A stretch of DNA of 56,120 bases from an uncultured Ruminococcus sp. (GCA_946413815.1 CAMKMD010000020.1:1-56120); one strand, 5' to 3'. Shown: positions 15,607 to 25,348, counted from the first letter of the stretch. Notes: generated by a model from the letters alone, not told the origin. Translations and numbers: made by a program.

Positions 15607-18600
15607 ATGTCAGTATTCAGAATCTATGCAGAAAAGAAGGCGGAATTCGCAGTTGAGGCTCAGTCAGTCCTCAGCGATATAAAGACCGCCCTGAGACTGG
15701 ACATCACCGGACTTCGCATCCTCAACAGATACGATGCCGACAAGCTCAGCGAAGAGGACTTCAAGGCTGCCATAAGCACTGTATTCTCAGAGCCTGCCGT
15801 AGACGTTGTCTATGACGAGCTCCCGAAGCTGAACCCCGGCGAGAGAGTATTTGCAGTCGAGTACCTGCCCGGCCAGTTCGACCAGCGTGCGGACAGCTGT
15901 GAGCAGTGTATCCAGATACTCCGTCAGGGCGAGCGCTGCCGCGTAAGGAATGCAAGGGTATATATCGTCAGCGGAGCAATCTCTGAGGAGGAGTTCAAGA
16001 AACTCAAGAGCTACATCATCAACCCTGTTGAGAGCCGTGAGGCTTCACTGGATACTGTTGATACACTTGATACCAACTATGAGATACCCACGACAGTCGA
16101 GACACTCGAGGGCTTTACAAAGCTCAGCGCAGCAGGTCTCCAGGAATTCATTGACAGCCACGGCCTTGCCATGGATTTCGATGATATCAAGTTCTGTCAG
16201 GACTATTTCAAGACCGAGCAGCGTGACCCCACCATCACTGAGATCCGCATGATCGATACCTACTGGTCGGATCACTGCCGCCATACCACATTCCTCACAA
16301 ATATCAAGAACGTGGATATCAAGACCCCTTACATAAAGGATACCTATGATATGTACATAAATGTCCGTGAGGAGCTGGGCAGGACAGACAAGCCCGTGAC
16401 TCTCATGGATCTCGGCACAATCGCTGCAAAGAAGCTCAAGGCTGACGGACTTCTCCCCGACCTTGACGAGAGCGAGGAGATCAACGCCTGCTCTGTAAAG
16501 ATAAAGGTGGACATCGACGGAGAGACAGAGGACTGGATCCTCATGTTCAAGAACGAGACTCACAACCACCCTACAGAGATCGAGCCCTTCGGAGGTGCGG
16601 CTACCTGCCTCGGCGGTGCAATCCGTGATCCGCTGTCAGGACGTTCATATGTATATCAGGCTATGCGTGTAACAGGTGCTGCAAATCCGCTGGTACCCGT
16701 AGAGGACACCATCGCAGGCAAGCTGCCCCAGAGAAAGATCACTGTCGGCGCTGCCAACGGCTACAGCTCCTACGGTAACCAGATAGGCCTTGCAACAGGC
16801 CATGTTGCTGAGGTATACCACCCCGGCTATATCGCAAAGAGAATGGAGATCGGCGCAGTTCTCGGCGCTGCTCCCGCTTCAAATATCCGCCGTGAGAGAC
16901 CCGAGCCCGGTGATGTTGTCATCCTGCTCGGCGGAAAGACAGGCCGTGACGGCTGCGGCGGAGCTACAGGCTCATCCAAGTCCCATACTCTCGAATCCCT
17001 CGAGTCCTGCGGTGCAGAGGTACAGAAGGGTAATCCCCCCGAGGAGAGAAAGCTCCAGAGACTGTTCCGCAATCCTGACGTTACAAAGCTCATCAAGCGC
17101 TGCAACGACTTCGGCGCAGGCGGCGTATCCGTTGCCATCGGCGAGCTGACAGACGGACTTGTCATCAACCTCAACGCAGTTCCCAAGAAGTACGACGGAC
17201 TTGACGGAACTGAGATAGCTATATCCGAGTCTCAGGAGAGAATGGCTGTTGTCATCGCTCCCGAGGACGTTGATACCTTCATGGCAGAGGCAAAGAAGGA
17301 GAACCTTGAGGCTACTCTCGTTGCCGATGTTGTGGCAGAGCCCAGACTGAAGATGAACTGGAACGGCAATACTATCGTTGACCTCTCCCGTGACTTCCTC
17401 AACTCCAACGGCGCTCCCAAGTTTACAGATATCACTGTTGATGCTCCGGCAGACAGCCGCAAGGAGCAGCTCAGCGACGATCCCGATACCTGGAGCGAGC
17501 TCATGGGCAGCCTGAACGTATGCTCACAGAAGGGCCTTATCGAGAAGTTCGATTCCACCATCGGTGCCGGCACAGTCCTCATGCCCTTCGGCGGTGTATA
17601 CCAGATGTCACCCTCACAGGCAATGGCAGCCAAGATACCGGTACTCAGGGGCGAGACTAATACCTGCTCACTCATGGGCTGGGGCTACAATCCCGATGTA
17701 TCCGAGAAGTCACCCTATCACGGCGCTATGCTGGCCGTTATCGAGTCTATCGCCAAGGTAGTTGCCGCAGGCGGTACATATAAGAAGTGCTGGCTGACCT
17801 TCCAGGAGTACTTCGAGCGCACACAGAACGATCCCGAGCGCTGGGGCAAGCCTATGGCTGCTCTCCTCGGTGCATTCAGGGCACAGCTTGAGCTGGGCTG
17901 CGGCTCTATAGGCGGCAAGGACTCCATGTCCGGTACCTTCGAGGATATCGACGTACCGCCCACACTGGTATCCTTCGCAGTATCAACTGCAAAGGCAGAC
18001 AAGATAATCTCCACTGAGTTCAAGAGCGCCGGTGACAGCGTTATCCTTATCACTCCCGAGTACGACAGCAACGGTCTGCCGGTATTCGACAGCATCAAGG
18101 CTGTATTCGACAAGGTCGAGAAGATCATCGCTGACGGAAGAGCAAAGGCTGTATGGACTCTCGGCTACGGCGGCGTTGCAGAGGGTATCGCAAAGATGTG
18201 CTTCGGCAACAAGCTCGGCTTCGAGTTCAAGGAGAAACTTGCTCCCGAGCTGCTCTACAAGCCCTGCTACGGCAGCTTCATCATCGAGCTCAGCGGCGAT
18301 CCGGCTGATGGTGAGACACTCATCGGTGCAACATCCTCTGAGTACCTCATCACAACTCCGGACTATACAGTCAACCTCGAGAACCTCCAGAAGGTCTGGG
18401 AGGGCAAGCTCGAGCCTGTATTCCCCTGCCGCATAAAGACAACGAATTCCGTACCGGAGGCTTATTCCTTTGTTGGAAAGAAGGAGCTCTCCGCAGCTAG
18501 AAAGGTGGCATCTCCCAAGGTGCTCATACCTGTATTCCCGGGCACGAACTGCGAATACGATACAGAGAGAGCCTTCCGCAAGGCAGGCGCAGAGGTGGAG

Positions 18601-19308
18601 ACAGTAGTTATCCGCAACCTCTCCGCAGGCGATATCGAGCAGTCTGTTGATTACTTCGAGTCCGCTATCCGCAGGAGCCAGATCATCATGATCCCCGGCG
18701 GCTTCAGCGGCGGTGACGAGCCCGAAGGAAGCGGCAAGTTCATCACAGCATTCTTCCGCAATCCCCGCATCAAGGACGCTGTACACGATCTCCTCAAGAA
18801 CCGTGACGGTCTCATGCTCGGTATATGCAACGGCTTCCAGGCTCTTATCAAGCTCGGCCTTGTACCCTACGGCGAGATAGTTGACATGACAGAGGAGTCA
18901 CCCACACTGACCTTCAATACCATCAACCGTCACCAGTCCATGATGGTAAATACACGTATCTGCTCCACCAAGTCACCCTGGCTCTATGGCTGTGAGGTGG
19001 ATGATATCCACTGCGTACCGATCTCACACGGTGAGGGACGCTTCGTAGCTTCTCCCGGTCTCATCGGCAAGCTTGCGGCAAACGGACAGATCGCAACACA
19101 GTACGTTGACCTCGAGGGCAAGCCCTCAATGGATATCCGCTACAACCCCAATACCTCCATCGAGGCTATCGAGGGCATCACTTCACCCGACGGAAGAGTC
19201 CTCGGAAAGATGGGACACTCCGAGCGTAAGGGCGGATATATCTGCAAGAACGTTGAAGGTGAGAAGGATCAGAAGATCTTTGAGAGCGGCGTAAAGTACT
19301 TCAAGTAA
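15607..19308 (+). CDS. purL: Phosphoribosylformylglycinamidine synthase, single-chain
   Basis: Fourth step of purine synthesis: FGAR + Gln + ATP to FGAM. At 1233 residues it is the long, fused form with synthetase and glutaminase on one chain, used by many clostridia in place of PurS/PurL/PurQ. Seen are 'WSDHCRHTTF' and 'FKNETHNHPTEIEPFGGAATCLGG' (the latter split at residues about 308-331) in the first synthetase half, 'GGKDSMSG' in the second, and a class I glutaminase end with nucleophile Cys1074 in 'GICNGFQAL' and 'ISHGEGRF'. The frame opens at 15568, but AAAGGAG fits the ATG at 15607, where the conserved N-terminus 'MSVFRIYAEKK' starts. It stands alone with its own promoter and a strong hairpin after it; no other pur gene is nearby. 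Confidence 0.95.
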   Translation: MSVFRIYAEKKAEFAVEAQSVLSDIKTALRLDITGLRILNRYDADKLSEEDFKAAISTVFSEPAVDVVYDELPKLNPGERVFAVEYLPGQFDQRADSCEQCIQILRQGERCRVRNARVYIVSGAISEEEFKKLKSYIINPVESREASLDTVDTLDTNYEIPTTVETLEGFTKLSAAGLQEFIDSHGLAMDFDDIKFCQDYFKTEQRDPTITEIRMIDTYWSDHCRHTTFLTNIKNVDIKTPYIKDTYDMYINVREELGRTDKPVTLMDLGTIAAKKLKADGLLPDLDESEEINACSVKIKVDIDGETEDWILMFKNETHNHPTEIEPFGGAATCLGGAIRDPLSGRSYVYQAMRVTGAANPLVPVEDTIAGKLPQRKITVGAANGYSSYGNQIGLATGHVAEVYHPGYIAKRMEIGAVLGAAPASNIRRERPEPGDVVILLGGKTGRDGCGGATGSSKSHTLESLESCGAEVQKGNPPEERKLQRLFRNPDVTKLIKRCNDFGAGGVSVAIGELTDGLVINLNAVPKKYDGLDGTEIAISESQERMAVVIAPEDVDTFMAEAKKENLEATLVADVVAEPRLKMNWNGNTIVDLSRDFLNSNGAPKFTDITVDAPADSRKEQLSDDPDTWSELMGSLNVCSQKGLIEKFDSTIGAGTVLMPFGGVYQMSPSQAMAAKIPVLRGETNTCSLMGWGYNPDVSEKSPYHGAMLAVIESIAKVVAAGGTYKKCWLTFQEYFERTQNDPERWGKPMAALLGAFRAQLELGCGSIGGKDSMSGTFEDIDVPPTLVSFAVSTAKADKIISTEFKSAGDSVILITPEYDSNGLPVFDSIKAVFDKVEKIIADGRAKAVWTLGYGGVAEGIAKMCFGNKLGFEFKEKLAPELLYKPCYGSFIIELSGDPADGETLIGATSSEYLITTPDYTVNLENLQKVWEGKLEPVFPCRIKTTNSVPEAYSFVGKKELSAARKVASPKVLIPVFPGTNCEYDTERAFRKAGAEVETVVIRNLSAGDIEQSVDYFESAIRRSQIIMIPGGFSGGDEPEGSGKFITAFFRNPRIKDAVHDLLKNRDGLMLGICNGFQALIKLGLVPYGEIVDMTEESPTLTFNTINRHQSMMVNTRICSTKSPWLYGCEVDDIHCVPISHGEGRFVASPGLIGKLAANGQIATQYVDLEGKPSMDIRYNPNTSIEAIEGITSPDGRVLGKMGHSERKGGYICKNVEGEKDQKIFESGVKYFK

Positions 19309-19339
19309 TGCTGCTACTTCGCAACGGTTTATAAACGAT

Positions 19340-19383
19340 AACGCCATAGCGTTCCCGCCCTCGGGCGGGGATGCTGTGGCGTT
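19340..19383 (+). terminator. Strong hairpin after purL
   Basis: AACGCCATAGC pairs with GCTGTGGCGTT (one wobble), with an inner CCCGCCC/GGGCGGG stem. The T-run is poor (GTTTG), so termination may be partial. Confidence 0.55.
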
Positions 19384-19424
19384 TGTGATGACAGGCGGAA
19401 GACCGCATCAGGGAGGATGACATA

Positions 19425-20396
19425 ATGAAGAAGATAATGAAAGTATGCCTCAGGGCAGTGCTCGTGCTGCTTCTGCTCGCAGTCCTGTTTGTACTCAGTG
19501 TGTTCATATACAACAGGGTGATGCTGAAAAAGGAAAAGCCCCTTGTCAGCGACGTCATAGGACAGCTTGTGGAGGTCGACGGCGGGAAGATGTGCGTATA
19601 TACGGAAGGAAGCGGAGAGCATACAATAGTATTCATGGCCGGCTACGGTACGCCATCGCCGGTGCTCGATTTCAGACCGCTGTACAGCCGCCTCAGTGAC
19701 AGATACCGTATAGCTGTGGTGGAGAAATTCGGCTACGGCTTCAGCGACGAGACGGATATGCCCCGGGACGTGGATACCATGCTCAGGCAGACGCGGGAAG
19801 CTCTGACAAAAGCAGGCGTTGAAGGGCCTTATATACTCTGTCCCCATTCCGCCTCAGGCATAGAGGCTATATACTGGGCTCAGACCTGTCCGGAGGAGAT
19901 CGAGGGCATAGCGGCACTTGATATAGCCATGCCCGGCTATCATGAGGAACAAGGGGATTCAATACTTATGGACAGGATCGCAAAGCTCCTTGCGGATTCG
20001 GGAATGAACAGGCTCATATCCGGTTCGTTCACAGGGTTCGCATTCAATACGGACTATCTGACGGAGTCGGAGAAGGAACAGTACAGGGCGATACTGTTCG
20101 CACGCCGCGGCTCTGAGACCATGATACATGAGGCAGAATGCTGCAAGGCGAATATGGAGAACATATCCTCACGCCCGGTGCCGGAGGTGCCTATGCTGTT
20201 CTTCACATCAAAGCAGATGGCGGCAGCTGTTTTCCCCTCCGATCCGCAGAAATATCTCATGCTTGTGAGAAACTACACCGATAACAGGGCGAAGTATATC
20301 GACGCTGACTATGGCCATTACCTCCACAATGAAGCGCCGGACTATGTTGCCTCGGAGATAAGCAGCTTCATAGATGGGCTTGGTGCGGAGAAATGA
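19425..20396 (+). CDS. Membrane-anchored alpha/beta hydrolase
   Basis: A 323-residue protein with one N-terminal membrane helix (about 8-29), so the catalytic part probably faces outside. The alpha/beta hydrolase fold shows the oxyanion strand 'TIVFMAGYGTPSPVLDF', the nucleophile elbow 'CPHSASGIEA' with Ser142, an acid candidate in 'LDIAMPGYH' or 'FTSKQ' region, and a late His in 'ADYGHYLHNEAPD'. Such proteins include esterases, lipases and C-C hydrolases; the substrate cannot be told. GGGAGGATGACATA precedes the ATG. It lies between purL and lgt; lgt has its own promoter-like element, so it may be monocistronic with purL read-through. Confidence 0.85.
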   Translation: MKKIMKVCLRAVLVLLLLAVLFVLSVFIYNRVMLKKEKPLVSDVIGQLVEVDGGKMCVYTEGSGEHTIVFMAGYGTPSPVLDFRPLYSRLSDRYRIAVVEKFGYGFSDETDMPRDVDTMLRQTREALTKAGVEGPYILCPHSASGIEAIYWAQTCPEEIEGIAALDIAMPGYHEEQGDSILMDRIAKLLADSGMNRLISGSFTGFAFNTDYLTESEKEQYRAILFARRGSETMIHEAECCKANMENISSRPVPEVPMLFFTSKQMAAAVFPSDPQKYLMLVRNYTDNRAKYIDADYGHYLHNEAPDYVASEISSFIDGLGAEK

Positions 20397-20450
20397 TATT
20401 GGTAAAAGAATAAATTATATCCGCATACTATGGTATTTTTTTCACAGATG

Positions 20451-20459
20451 TGATATAAT
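20451..20459 (+). promoter_or_regulatory. Extended -10 promoter of lgt-folD
   Basis: TGATATAAT, an extended -10 box, with a weak -35 (TGGTAT) at 17 bp. Two short hairpins (around 20477-20492 and 20497-20522) follow in the leader. Confidence 0.5.
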
Positions 20460-20548
20460 AAGACTATCAATATTCTCACGCAGGAAAAACTGCGTATACT
20501 GCGGCAGAAGGCTGTGCCGCAGAATAAACAAGCGGAGGTGGACAAGCT

Positions 20549-22291
20549 GTGACAGAAGTTGAAAGGATCACGGACTTAAACAGAATATCTTTCCCTAAAC
20601 TGGGTATCGATTTCCACATCGATCCCACAGCATTTTCCATAGGCAGCCTTACTATTCAGTGGTACGGCATTATTATAGTAGTCGGACTGCTGCTGGCGGT
20701 CATCTACTGTGTACCGAGGATGAAGAGATTCGGTATCGATTCCGACAAGGCCATAGACGCCGTTATCGGAGGAGTTATCGGAGGAATAATCGGAGCAAGG
20801 CTCTACTATGTGCTCTTCCGGTGGGATCAGTACAAGGATAACCTGCTCGAGATATTCAACACCCGCAACGGAGGTCTTGCGATATATGGCGGCCTTATCG
20901 GAGCGGTCATTGTCGGACTTGTGATATGTAAGATAAAGGACATAAGGATGCTCCCCATGCTCGATATAGTCGTTATAGGCTTCCTTCTCGGACAGGGCAT
21001 AGGACGCTGGGGCAACCTGGTCAATCAGGAGGCATTCGGAAGGAATACGGACAGTATCTTCGGTATGACCGGCGGCAGGATACAGAACGCCATCATCAAC
21101 AGTTCCTCCTATTTTGACGGAGCGCTGGCACAGAAGGGCGTTGAGCTTTCGGAGAGATATCCGGTGCATCCCTGCTTCCTCTACGAATCGGCATGGTGTC
21201 TGCTCGGATTCCTGCTGCTCTCGCTGTATGCAAGGCGCAGGAAGTATGACGGACAGCTCCTTCTCATGTACCTTGCATGGTACGGCGCAGAGCGCTTCAT
21301 TGTTGAGGGGCTCCGCACAGACAGCCTTATGGTCGGTAATATCCGCATCTCACAGGCTCTCTCGGCACTTCTCGTCATCACATCCGTTATACTTCAGATC
21401 ATAATGTTCTTCCGTGTACGCCGCGATCCGGACAGATACAAGCTATATGCGAACACCGGCGAGGCCCGTCTCCAGCTTGAGGAGAGCCGCCGCAAGAAGG
21501 TTGTCATCTCTCCCGCTGACAGTGCAGTGCTCGACAGCAATTATGACGAGATAGGGATCCTTCCCGACGAGGATGAAGAGCAGATAAGCAGCATAATCGA
21601 TGATGCAGAAGATGAGGCTGAAGAGCTTGCTGGCAAGGCTGAGGACGCAGCTGAGACAGTTAAGGAAAAGGCTGAGGACGCAGCTGAGACAGTTAAGGAC
21701 AAGGCTGAGGATGCTGCCGAGACAGTAAAGGACAAGGCAGAGGATGCTGCCGAAACAGTAAAGGAAAAGGCAGAGGAAGCAGCTGAGGCGGTAAATGACA
21801 AGGTTGAGGATGCAGCCGAGACAGTAAAGGACAAGGTTGAGGATGCAGCCGAGACAGTTAAGGATAAGATCGAAGCTGCAAAAGACAAGGCAGAAGATGC
21901 CGGTGAGGTACTTACCGGAGTAGTCGAGGGCGTTATTGAGGATGCCGAGGACAGAGTACAGGAATTCGCCGAGGATATCGGTGATGATGTCAAGGCTGTT
22001 GAAGAAGCGGCTGAGGACATAACGGATAAAGTAAAGGGTGCCGCTGAGGCAGCCGGGGAGAAGGCTGAGGACATCGCCGAGGATGCGGCAGAGACTGCCG
22101 GAGCCGTAAAGGAAAAGGCAGAGGAAGCAGCCGGCGAGGTCATTGAGACCGCTGAAGAAGTCAAGGACAAGACTGAAGAGATCAAGGACGAGACTGAGGA
22201 TAAATATGAACATCTTGCCGAGAAACACGATGAAAAGCTCACCGGAGGCTCCGGTAAGAAAAACGGCAAGAAGAAAAAGCACAGGAGGTAA
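20549..22291 (+). CDS. lgt: Prolipoprotein diacylglyceryl transferase with long repeat tail
   Basis: Membrane enzyme that transfers diacylglyceryl from phosphatidylglycerol to the lipobox Cys of prolipoproteins. Residues about 1-295 are the seven-helix Lgt core with 'GARLYYVLF', 'GGLAIYGGLIGA', the signature 'GIGRWGNLVNQEAFG' and 'HPCFLYES'. Normal Lgt ends near 270-300 residues; this one has 580. The added tail is highly charged and helical. From residue 364 there are seven 11-residue units of the type 'AEDAAETVKDK', followed by more degenerate Ala/Glu/Lys/Asp repeats and a basic end 'KKNGKKKKHRR'. Such 11-mers form amphipathic helices in apolipoproteins and LEA proteins. GTG start after GCGGAGGTGG. 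It is 6 bp from folD, so one operon is likely. Confidence 0.92.
   Translation: MTEVERITDLNRISFPKLGIDFHIDPTAFSIGSLTIQWYGIIIVVGLLLAVIYCVPRMKRFGIDSDKAIDAVIGGVIGGIIGARLYYVLFRWDQYKDNLLEIFNTRNGGLAIYGGLIGAVIVGLVICKIKDIRMLPMLDIVVIGFLLGQGIGRWGNLVNQEAFGRNTDSIFGMTGGRIQNAIINSSSYFDGALAQKGVELSERYPVHPCFLYESAWCLLGFLLLSLYARRRKYDGQLLLMYLAWYGAERFIVEGLRTDSLMVGNIRISQALSALLVITSVILQIIMFFRVRRDPDRYKLYANTGEARLQLEESRRKKVVISPADSAVLDSNYDEIGILPDEDEEQISSIIDDAEDEAEELAGKAEDAAETVKEKAEDAAETVKDKAEDAAETVKDKAEDAAETVKEKAEEAAEAVNDKVEDAAETVKDKVEDAAETVKDKIEAAKDKAEDAGEVLTGVVEGVIEDAEDRVQEFAEDIGDDVKAVEEAAEDITDKVKGAAEAAGEKAEDIAEDAAETAGAVKEKAEEAAGEVIETAEEVKDKTEEIKDETEDKYEHLAEKHDEKLTGGSGKKNGKKKKHRR
21638..21868 (+). repeat. 33-bp tandem repeats in the lgt tail
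   Basis: Seven near-identical 33-bp units each encode an 11-residue amphipathic block. High DNA identity between neighbours indicates recent expansion. Confidence 0.85.
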
Positions 22292-22297
22292 ATCAAT

Positions 22298-23155
22298 ATG
22301 GCACAGATCATAGACGGAAAGGCAGTATCAGCTGCTGTTAAGGAAGAGGTTGCTAAGGAGACTTCAAGACTCAAGGATGAAAAGGGACTCAAGGTTGGCC
22401 TTGCGGTAGTTATCGTGGGCAACAACCCTGCTTCAAGAGTGTATGTAAACAACAAGAAGAAGGCCTGCGAGGCTGTAGGCTTTCAGTCCTTTGAGTACGC
22501 AATGGACGAGGACACCACACAGGAGCAGCTCCTTGATCTTGTAAACGTCCTCAACCGTGATGCAAGGGTAAACGGTATACTTGTACAGCTTCCCCTTCCG
22601 GCTCACATCGACGAAAAGGCTGTCATCAATGCCATCTCTCCCGAGAAGGACGTTGATGCATTTCATCCCGTGAATGTAGGCAAGATCATGATAGGCGAGT
22701 ACGCATTCCTGCCCTGCACACCGGCCGGAGTTATGCGCCTTATCGCTTCAACAGGCGTTGATATCACAGGCAAGCAGTGTGTAGTCATCGGAAGAAGCAA
22801 CATCGTAGGCAAGCCTATGGCAATGCTCCTTCTCCAGCAGAACGGTACTGTTACCATCTGCCACTCCAAGACAAAGAACCTCAAGGAGGTATGTCTGGGT
22901 GCAGATATCCTTGTAGTTGCCATCGGACGTGCTAAGTTCGTAACAGGCGATATGATCAAGGAGGGCGCAGTAGTCATCGACGTAGGCATGGACCGCGACG
23001 AGGAGGGCAAGCTCTGCGGCGATGTTGATTTCGAGTCAGCAGAGAAGAAGGCAGGCTACATAACACCCGTGCCCGGCGGTGTAGGCCCCATGACCATCGC
23101 AATGCTCATGAAGAACACCCTTACAGCTGCAAAGCAGCAGGCAGGACTGGAATAA
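22298..23155 (+). CDS. folD: Methylenetetrahydrofolate dehydrogenase/cyclohydrolase FolD
   Basis: Bifunctional one-carbon enzyme: 5,10-methylene-THF to 10-formyl-THF through methenyl-THF, using NADP. The 285-residue length is standard. Motifs: '[19 protein letters not shown]' with the catalytic Lys, '[13 protein letters not shown]', '[14 protein letters not shown]', the nucleotide-binding '[14 protein letters not shown]', and '[11 protein letters not shown]'. AGGAGG precedes the ATG. It is 6 bp behind lgt and followed by a clear terminator. Formyl-THF feeds purine synthesis, which agrees loosely with purL nearby. Confidence 0.97.
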   Translation: MAQIIDGKAVSAAVKEEVAKETSRLKDEKGLKVGLAVVIVGNNPASRVYVNNKKKACEAVGFQSFEYAMDEDTTQEQLLDLVNVLNRDARVNGILVQLPLPAHIDEKAVINAISPEKDVDAFHPVNVGKIMIGEYAFLPCTPAGVMRLIASTGVDITGKQCVVIGRSNIVGKPMAMLLLQQNGTVTICHSKTKNLKEVCLGADILVVAIGRAKFVTGDMIKEGAVVIDVGMDRDEEGKLCGDVDFESAEKKAGYITPVPGGVGPMTIAMLMKNTLTAAKQQAGLE

Positions 23156-23162
23156 GAGTAAT

Positions 23163-23194
23163 AAGACCTCTCCGTTTACCGGGGAGGTCTTTTC
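23163..23194 (+). terminator. Terminator after folD
   Basis: AAGACCTC and GAGGTCTT with an inner CCG/CGG make the stem, followed by TTTTC. Confidence 0.8.
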
Positions 23195-23213
23195 AGATAC
23201 AGCAATAATCGTA

Positions 23214-23242
23214 TTGCTGTATTTTGTAATATATGTTATAAT
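23214..23242 (+). promoter_or_regulatory. Promoter of the secreted beta-helix gene
   Basis: TTGCTG and TATAAT with 17-bp spacing, 82 bp before the ATG. Confidence 0.7.
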
Positions 23243-23323
23243 ATCATCTGTGCTATGTTTAACTGACACAGAACAGGTTATGATATCCGGCTGAGATATG
23301 CCGCTGAATAAGGAGGAAAATCA

Positions 23324-25177
23324 ATGAAAAACAACTGGAAAAGGACCGCAGCCTTCATCATGTCCATGATGATGGCCGCAGGTACAGTCACAGCAAGCAC
23401 CGGAATAATTATGGGAGCACCGGTAATATCCGCTTCTGCCGGAGAAGCGGAGCCCGCTGAGTTCAAGTGGACAGATCTCAGGACTCTGATCGCGAATGCA
23501 GAGGAGGGAGAGACCATAGCACTGCCCTGCGATATCGATGCAGACAGGAGCTTCACTATCGAGAGCGGAACGAACGTAATACTTGATCTCTGCGGACATA
23601 CTGTGGATATGAAAGGCTGCAGCATAAGAGTAAACGGTATTTTTGCCATCACTGACAGCAGCAGTGACAAGACCGGAACAGTGAAGACATCCAGCGGCTC
23701 TGTCGTAAACGTTAACGGAGGCGGAACATTCAACATAAACGGCGGAAACTACTACGGCGCTAACCACGACAACGCTGTATTCGGCTTTGACGGGTCTTCT
23801 TCGGTCACAAGAACACTCAATTTCAATGACGGTATCATCAATACCTCCGGAAGCAACGCCTTCTCACTCAGAAACAATACGGGAGACCTTAACCTCAACG
23901 GCGGCGTTATCAACTGCACTGTCAATGACAGAGATCCCTATACTTCCTCCTGTGTTCTCACAGGAGGAGGCTACAAGGGAAAGATAACCCTCAACGGCAC
24001 AGAGCTGAATACCACAAATGGCTCCGGCATCTATAATCAGGGCAGCAACGATGTGACCATAGAGCTCATCAAGGGCAGCATTACCACGGGGGAGAACGGC
24101 TTTGCGGTCTATGCAAAGGGCGAGACAGAGGTCATCATATCAGGCGATGTGGCAATGAATACGCAGATGAATATAGTGTCTGCTTCCTTCCCGGAGCTCG
24201 CACCTACCTACAAAGCTCCCGGCCATATCGCTTACTATGTGAATTCGGAAGGCGAAATGTTCTCCGACAAGGCTCTCACCAAGGCCATAACCGAGGAAGA
24301 GACTGTTATCCCGCAGCTCGCTGTGACACAGCAGCTCATCTCTGACGGAGCAAGGATGCTCCTGAGGATAAAGGTGCCCCGTGAGGAAGGCACCTCCCCC
24401 GATGACTATACCGCATCTATAGACGACAAGGAAACAGCTATCGACTGGACTGATCCCGACTGCGGCATCATTTACATTACCTCTGCGGCTAAGAATATGG
24501 GCGATGTCAGAGAACTCAGCATAATGAAGGGCAGCAGCGCCCTTGTTGAAGGACAGGAGAGAAGCTGTTCAGTAAGCAAGTATCTGTATGCAGTCATCAA
24601 CAGTGAGTCATACAGCGCATATCACAAGGCTGCGATGGCTATGCTCCGCTACGGCTCGGCAGCACAGGTATACTTCGGCTACAAAGACAGTGATCTGGTC
24701 AATATATGGGAAACCGGTGCATCACTGAATACCATAGCAGATATCCCGGCAGCAGACTGCAGGACCTGCACAGCCGCTGAGATCAATACGGCTCTCGGGC
24801 TTGAACTCTCGTCCTACAAGGGCATGAACATGAACTTCACCGCAGACAACTCCTTCTATATGGCCTTTGCAGTAAAGGCAGGCGCAGACCCCGCAGCTGC
24901 AAAGGAGGAGGTACAGGCAAAGCTGAGCAGCAATAACTTCACAGCCGCCTATACTGTCAGCAGTGACGGAAAGTATGTGTTAGTAAAGGTCGCTGACATA
25001 CCGCTGCTCAGACTTGGCGAGACTATATTCGCATCAGGGGATATAGAGATAAGCGCTATGCAGTATCTTGCAAAGGCTGAGAAGCTCAGTGAGACCGACA
25101 AGCCGCTGAGCGATCTCTGCAAGTCGCTTTACGGACTGTACCTTGAAGCAAAGAAGCTCCCCACAGCTAAAAACTGA
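23324..25177 (+). CDS. Secreted beta-helix-like protein of unknown function
   Basis: A 617-residue exported protein. The signal peptide is about 1-38, with a cut near 'ISASAG'. Residues about 50-290 have short Gly/Asn-rich strand repeats such as 'VNVNGGGTFNINGGNYYG' and 'LNLNGGVINC', typical of a right-handed parallel beta-helix as in polysaccharide lyases and adhesins; no catalytic signature is visible. The C-terminal 200 residues form a second domain containing 'AMAMLRYGSAAQVYFGY' and 'LCKSLYGLYLEAKKL'. I recall such a domain at the end of many Ruminococcus secreted proteins without known role. No dockerin, LPxTG or transmembrane anchor is seen, so it should be released. AAGGAGG precedes the ATG. 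A 39-aa peptide gene follows by 22 bp in the same transcript. Confidence 0.8.
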   Translation: MKNNWKRTAAFIMSMMMAAGTVTASTGIIMGAPVISASAGEAEPAEFKWTDLRTLIANAEEGETIALPCDIDADRSFTIESGTNVILDLCGHTVDMKGCSIRVNGIFAITDSSSDKTGTVKTSSGSVVNVNGGGTFNINGGNYYGANHDNAVFGFDGSSSVTRTLNFNDGIINTSGSNAFSLRNNTGDLNLNGGVINCTVNDRDPYTSSCVLTGGGYKGKITLNGTELNTTNGSGIYNQGSNDVTIELIKGSITTGENGFAVYAKGETEVIISGDVAMNTQMNIVSASFPELAPTYKAPGHIAYYVNSEGEMFSDKALTKAITEEETVIPQLAVTQQLISDGARMLLRIKVPREEGTSPDDYTASIDDKETAIDWTDPDCGIIYITSAAKNMGDVRELSIMKGSSALVEGQERSCSVSKYLYAVINSESYSAYHKAAMAMLRYGSAAQVYFGYKDSDLVNIWETGASLNTIADIPAADCRTCTAAEINTALGLELSSYKGMNMNFTADNSFYMAFAVKAGADPAAAKEEVQAKLSSNNFTAAYTVSSDGKYVLVKVADIPLLRLGETIFASGDIEISAMQYLAKAEKLSETDKPLSDLCKSLYGLYLEAKKLPTAKN

Positions 25178-25199
25178 TCACTGAAAGAGGTAAAAAGAT

Positions 25200-25319
25200 A
25201 TGGATAACAATAAATATGCAACTCCCGAGCTGGAGATAATCGCATTTGAGAACGTGGATGTCATTGATGCATCGGACCCCGTAACAGACGAAACGGATAT
25301 GGGCAAGTGGCTCTCATAA
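25200..25319 (+). CDS. Short peptide, 39 aa
   Basis: An ATG 7 bp after AAGAGG starts a 39-codon ORF: an N-terminal 'MDNNKYATPELEIIAFENVD', then 'VIDASDPVTDETDMGKWLS'. It lies 22 bp behind the secreted protein gene, in the same transcript and before the terminator. The pattern 'Y-x-x-P-E-L-E-I-I-x-F-x-x-x-D-V-I' followed by a Ser/Thr/Asp-rich tail is one I have often seen in short, unannotated peptides of gut clostridia. No signal peptide and no Cys. It could be a precursor of a modified peptide or a small regulator; no modifying enzyme is encoded nearby. Moderate confidence that it is expressed, none on function. Confidence 0.65.
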   Translation: MDNNKYATPELEIIAFENVDVIDASDPVTDETDMGKWLS

Positions 25320-25328
25320 TAAAAAACG

Positions 25329-25348
25329 AGGCAGTCTTCGGACTGCCT
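25329..25348 (+). terminator. Terminator hairpin, copy 1
   Basis: AGGCAGTC-TTCG-GACTGCCT, an 8-bp stem on a UUCG tetraloop, after the 39-aa peptide gene. An almost identical hairpin recurs at 25502 and a variant at 25766. Confidence 0.7.

Noticed and set aside
21443..22455. Two long antisense ORFs opposite the lgt tail and folD start
   Set aside because: They mirror the 33-bp repeats of lgt, giving Ser/Ala or Leu/Cys repeats; no start signals.
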